The notes under the pieces: model-generated
The model's input: only the letters and a program-made list of their open reading frames with translations
Database searches by the model: none
What the model was told of the DNA's origin: nothing
Translations under genes and position numbers: made by a program
Part shown: piece after piece, positions 23,090-24,822 of the stretch
Position numbering within the stretch: position 1 is the stretch's first letter
Layout of the letters: each line of letters begins with the position of its first letter
From: Funneliformis mosseae
Taxonomy: Eukaryota > Glomeromycota > Glomeromycetes > Glomerales > Glomeraceae
Reading direction: 5' to 3'
Length of the DNA stretch: 24,822 bases
Assembly (NCBI GenBank): GCA_910592005.1
Contig: CAJVPP010000903.1
Coordinates: 1 to 24,822 of the forward strand

Positions 23090-24286
23090 ATGGTAGATAT
23101 AGCACTAGATTTTGCGGACGATTATCTTTTTGATGATTTATACGCGCGTTTTTACCCGCGAGTTCAAACAAATTACACCTTTAATGCTAATAATGTAATG
23201 CCTCGTGAAAATAGTTATAGGCAAATTTTATCATTATTCATTCTTACAAATTTCTTTGCATACTTTTTCTACTTTTTCTTTTCAACGTTATCATACTTTG
23301 CTGTATTTGATAAAGAATTAATGAAACACCCGAAATTTTTGAAAAATCAAATAGCGAAAGAAATAAGGTTATCTGCTATAGGTTTTCCTGTTACTAGTCT
23401 CGCTACAGTACCTTGGTTTTTTGGTGAAGTTAGAGGGTATTCTTTTTTATATGAAGATATTAATAAATATGGGTTATTTTACGCTGTATTCTCTATTTTT
23501 TGGTTTTTATTCTTTACTGATATGTGCATTTATTGGATTCATCGATGGTTGCATCATCCACTCATTTACAAGCATTTGCATAAGGTATTCTTTTTTTTTT
23601 TCATTGGATGTTCAAAAAAAAAAAGAAGTATTTAATTCTCATATTTTTGATATATATATATATTTATTTATTTATATGATAGCCTCATCATCGTTGGATC
23701 AGTTAGTGTTCTTTTTTCATTTTCATTTTTTTCTTTTGATTATTTACAAATGAGATTTGACGATTAATCACTTTCCGATTACAGTCCCAACGCCTTACGC
23801 ATCTCACGCATTTCACCCCTTAGATGGATATGTTCAATCTGTTCCTTATCATCTTTTCGTATACTTGTTTCCTTTACATAAGTATATATATGTAGGGTTA
23901 TTCACCTTTGTAAATCTTTGGACAATCATGATTCATGATGGTAACCGTTCATGCTTTTTTTTTTTTTTAATCAGGGAGAAAAATTTTTTTATCGTTAAAG
24001 GTTTCTTTTGATTTATTAATAATAACAAATATTTTTTTTTTTTTTAGGTAAGTTCCTTACATCCGGATCATTTATCAATGGTGCGGCACATCATGCGCTT
24101 CATCATTTATATTTTAACTATAATTATGGTCAATATTTTACCATTTGGGATAAGTTTGGTGGTAGTTATAGAAAACCTAGTGATGAACAACTTGATGATA
24201 AGAAAAGGAAGGATCAAAATATCTGGAAAAAACAATCCACAGAAGTCGATTCTTTTGATGAGAATGGAAAAGAAAAGAAATCTTAA
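23090..24286 (+). CDS. ERG3: sterol C5-desaturase (lathosterol oxidase type)
   Basis: This ER-membrane di-iron enzyme of the fatty acid hydroxylase superfamily introduces the C5 double bond in sterols, using cytochrome b5 and oxygen. Four exons join in frame: 23090-23584, 23683-23701 (only 19 nt), 23785-23940 and 24048-24286, for 302 aa (human SC5D is 299, yeast Erg3 is 365). Membrane stretches are visible at about 45-75, 95-115 and 128-148, with more after the second His box. The three His boxes are present: HRWLHH (151-156), HLHKPHH (162-168) and HHALHH in exon 4. [18 protein letters not shown] and [12 protein letters not shown] are typical of the family. The C-terminus KEKKS fits a KxKxx ER-retrieval signal. 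ATG 23090 is chosen; the frame upstream opens only with TTG and follows a probable acceptor. The frame is intact and the identity very likely; sterol substrate is inferred. Confidence 0.93.
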
Positions 24287-24736
24287 AAAAAAAACTTAAT
24301 GATTATCAAATTCTTTATATTCAAATAAAATTTATTTATTTTTCCATATCTGAAGTTTCAAATTAAGAAAAATATATGTATCTCTCTATTCTTACCTTGT
24401 TTAATCTATAGTTATTTAGTGTTCCGATCCGTGAGCCCGATTAACATTTACAATCAAGAAATTTTGATCAAACTAATTCAGGGCCATATATTATTACATA
24501 AGTAATATCAATCATTTTTAAATGTTTTATGATTTTTAAAAAAAAATAAAATAATTGGGAAACGTACTTTTTTTTTATGAATTATATAAAATTAACAAAA
24601 TTAACTCAATGAAATGAAATCTATTATATAATTTAATATATTATATAATATATATAGCAGAAAAATTCAACAAGCAATTTCTCAACCCGTAACAATCTGA
24701 GTTCTCCCGCCAATGTACCAGACAATATTAGCTTGA
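24287..24736. other. convergent intergenic region
   Basis: This lies between the 3' ends of the sterol desaturase (plus) and a minus-strand gene. AATAAA at 24325-24330 (in TTCAAATAAAATTT) is a likely poly(A) signal for the desaturase. A TATATAAT-rich, partly self-complementary tract lies at about 24620-24657. No gene was seen. Confidence 0.5.
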
Positions 24737-24822
24737 TCACTTTCCAGGTGCTTTTAATGCTTTTTCTATTCTAACTGGCTCAGCTACTGGTTCGGGTGTT
24801 GATTCTTCCATATCTAAATCTT
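24737..24822 (-). CDS. 3' end of an unidentified gene (partial)
   Basis: The minus strand from 24822 reads an acidic, Pro/Glu-rich tail, DLDMEESTPEPVAEPVRIEK followed by ALKAPGK, then stop TGA (24739-24737). Only 28 residues are in the window, so the family cannot be named. The other two minus frames are closed or short. A GT within the last codons (AA|GTGATC) could be a donor, in which case the protein would extend further. It points toward the sterol desaturase. Confidence 0.45.
   Translation of the reverse strand, partial: DLDMEESTPEPVAEPVRIEKALKAPGK

Noticed and set aside
23421..23753. 110-codon frame overlapping the sterol desaturase
   Set aside because: Out-of-frame overlap with exon 1 and intron 1; the desaturase frame carries the conserved His boxes.

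Overview
The window looks like nuclear DNA of a very AT-rich, intron-rich fungus. Seven gene models are well supported, six of them intact across their splice junctions. Most introns are short (about 60-100 nt) with GT...(T)TAG borders. Product families, the swarm of decayed transposase and other relics, and the protein idiom all recall Glomeromycotina (Rhizophagus-like arbuscular mycorrhizal fungi). That placement rests on memory of the families, not on a search.

Layout. Positions 1-5100 are an extremely AT-rich, gene-free stretch with a possible DNA-transposon end near 445 and weak tandem duplications near 3.1 kb. Positions 5101-7340 (minus) hold a heavily decayed Tnp2-like (CACTA-type) transposase. 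Its recognisable pieces survive in shifting frames with many stops. Positions 7345-8884 (minus) hold a second, younger-looking broken gene of a dispersed, unnamed family, with at least two recognisable introns. Positions 9048-9389 encode ribosomal protein uS14/S29 in three exons. Positions 9781-10926 (minus) encode an intronless MATH-BTB protein. After an intergenic region with a 25-bp inverted repeat, a dense head-to-tail plus-strand block runs from 12121 to 21491: NAT9-like acetyltransferase (6 exons, 201 aa), dyskerin/Cbf5 (10 exons, 529 aa), the catalytically dead ubiquitin-protease homologue USP39/Sad1 (12 exons, 488 aa), and the SWI/SNF subunit Snf12/SMARCD with a SWIB domain (12 exons, 521 aa). 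Then come a small unrecognised 89-aa ORF (22023-22292) and a sterol C5-desaturase (23090-24286, 4 exons including a 19-nt exon, 302 aa). The minus-strand 3' end of a further gene enters from the right edge.

The intact genes are mostly housekeeping: translation (uS14), rRNA pseudouridylation and snoRNPs (Cbf5), tri-snRNP/splicing (USP39), chromatin remodelling (Snf12), N-acetylation (NAT9-like), ubiquitin-ligase adaptor (MATH-BTB) and sterol synthesis. They do not form one pathway. All spliced models keep frame through every junction and reach the expected family length, which is the main support for them. I saw no CRISPR array, tRNA, rRNA or prokaryotic-type operon. I found no convincing new multi-gene system; the most notable items are the transposon relics, a TIR-bounded insertion inside a USP39 intron, a GC-AG intron and the unexplained 89-aa ORF.
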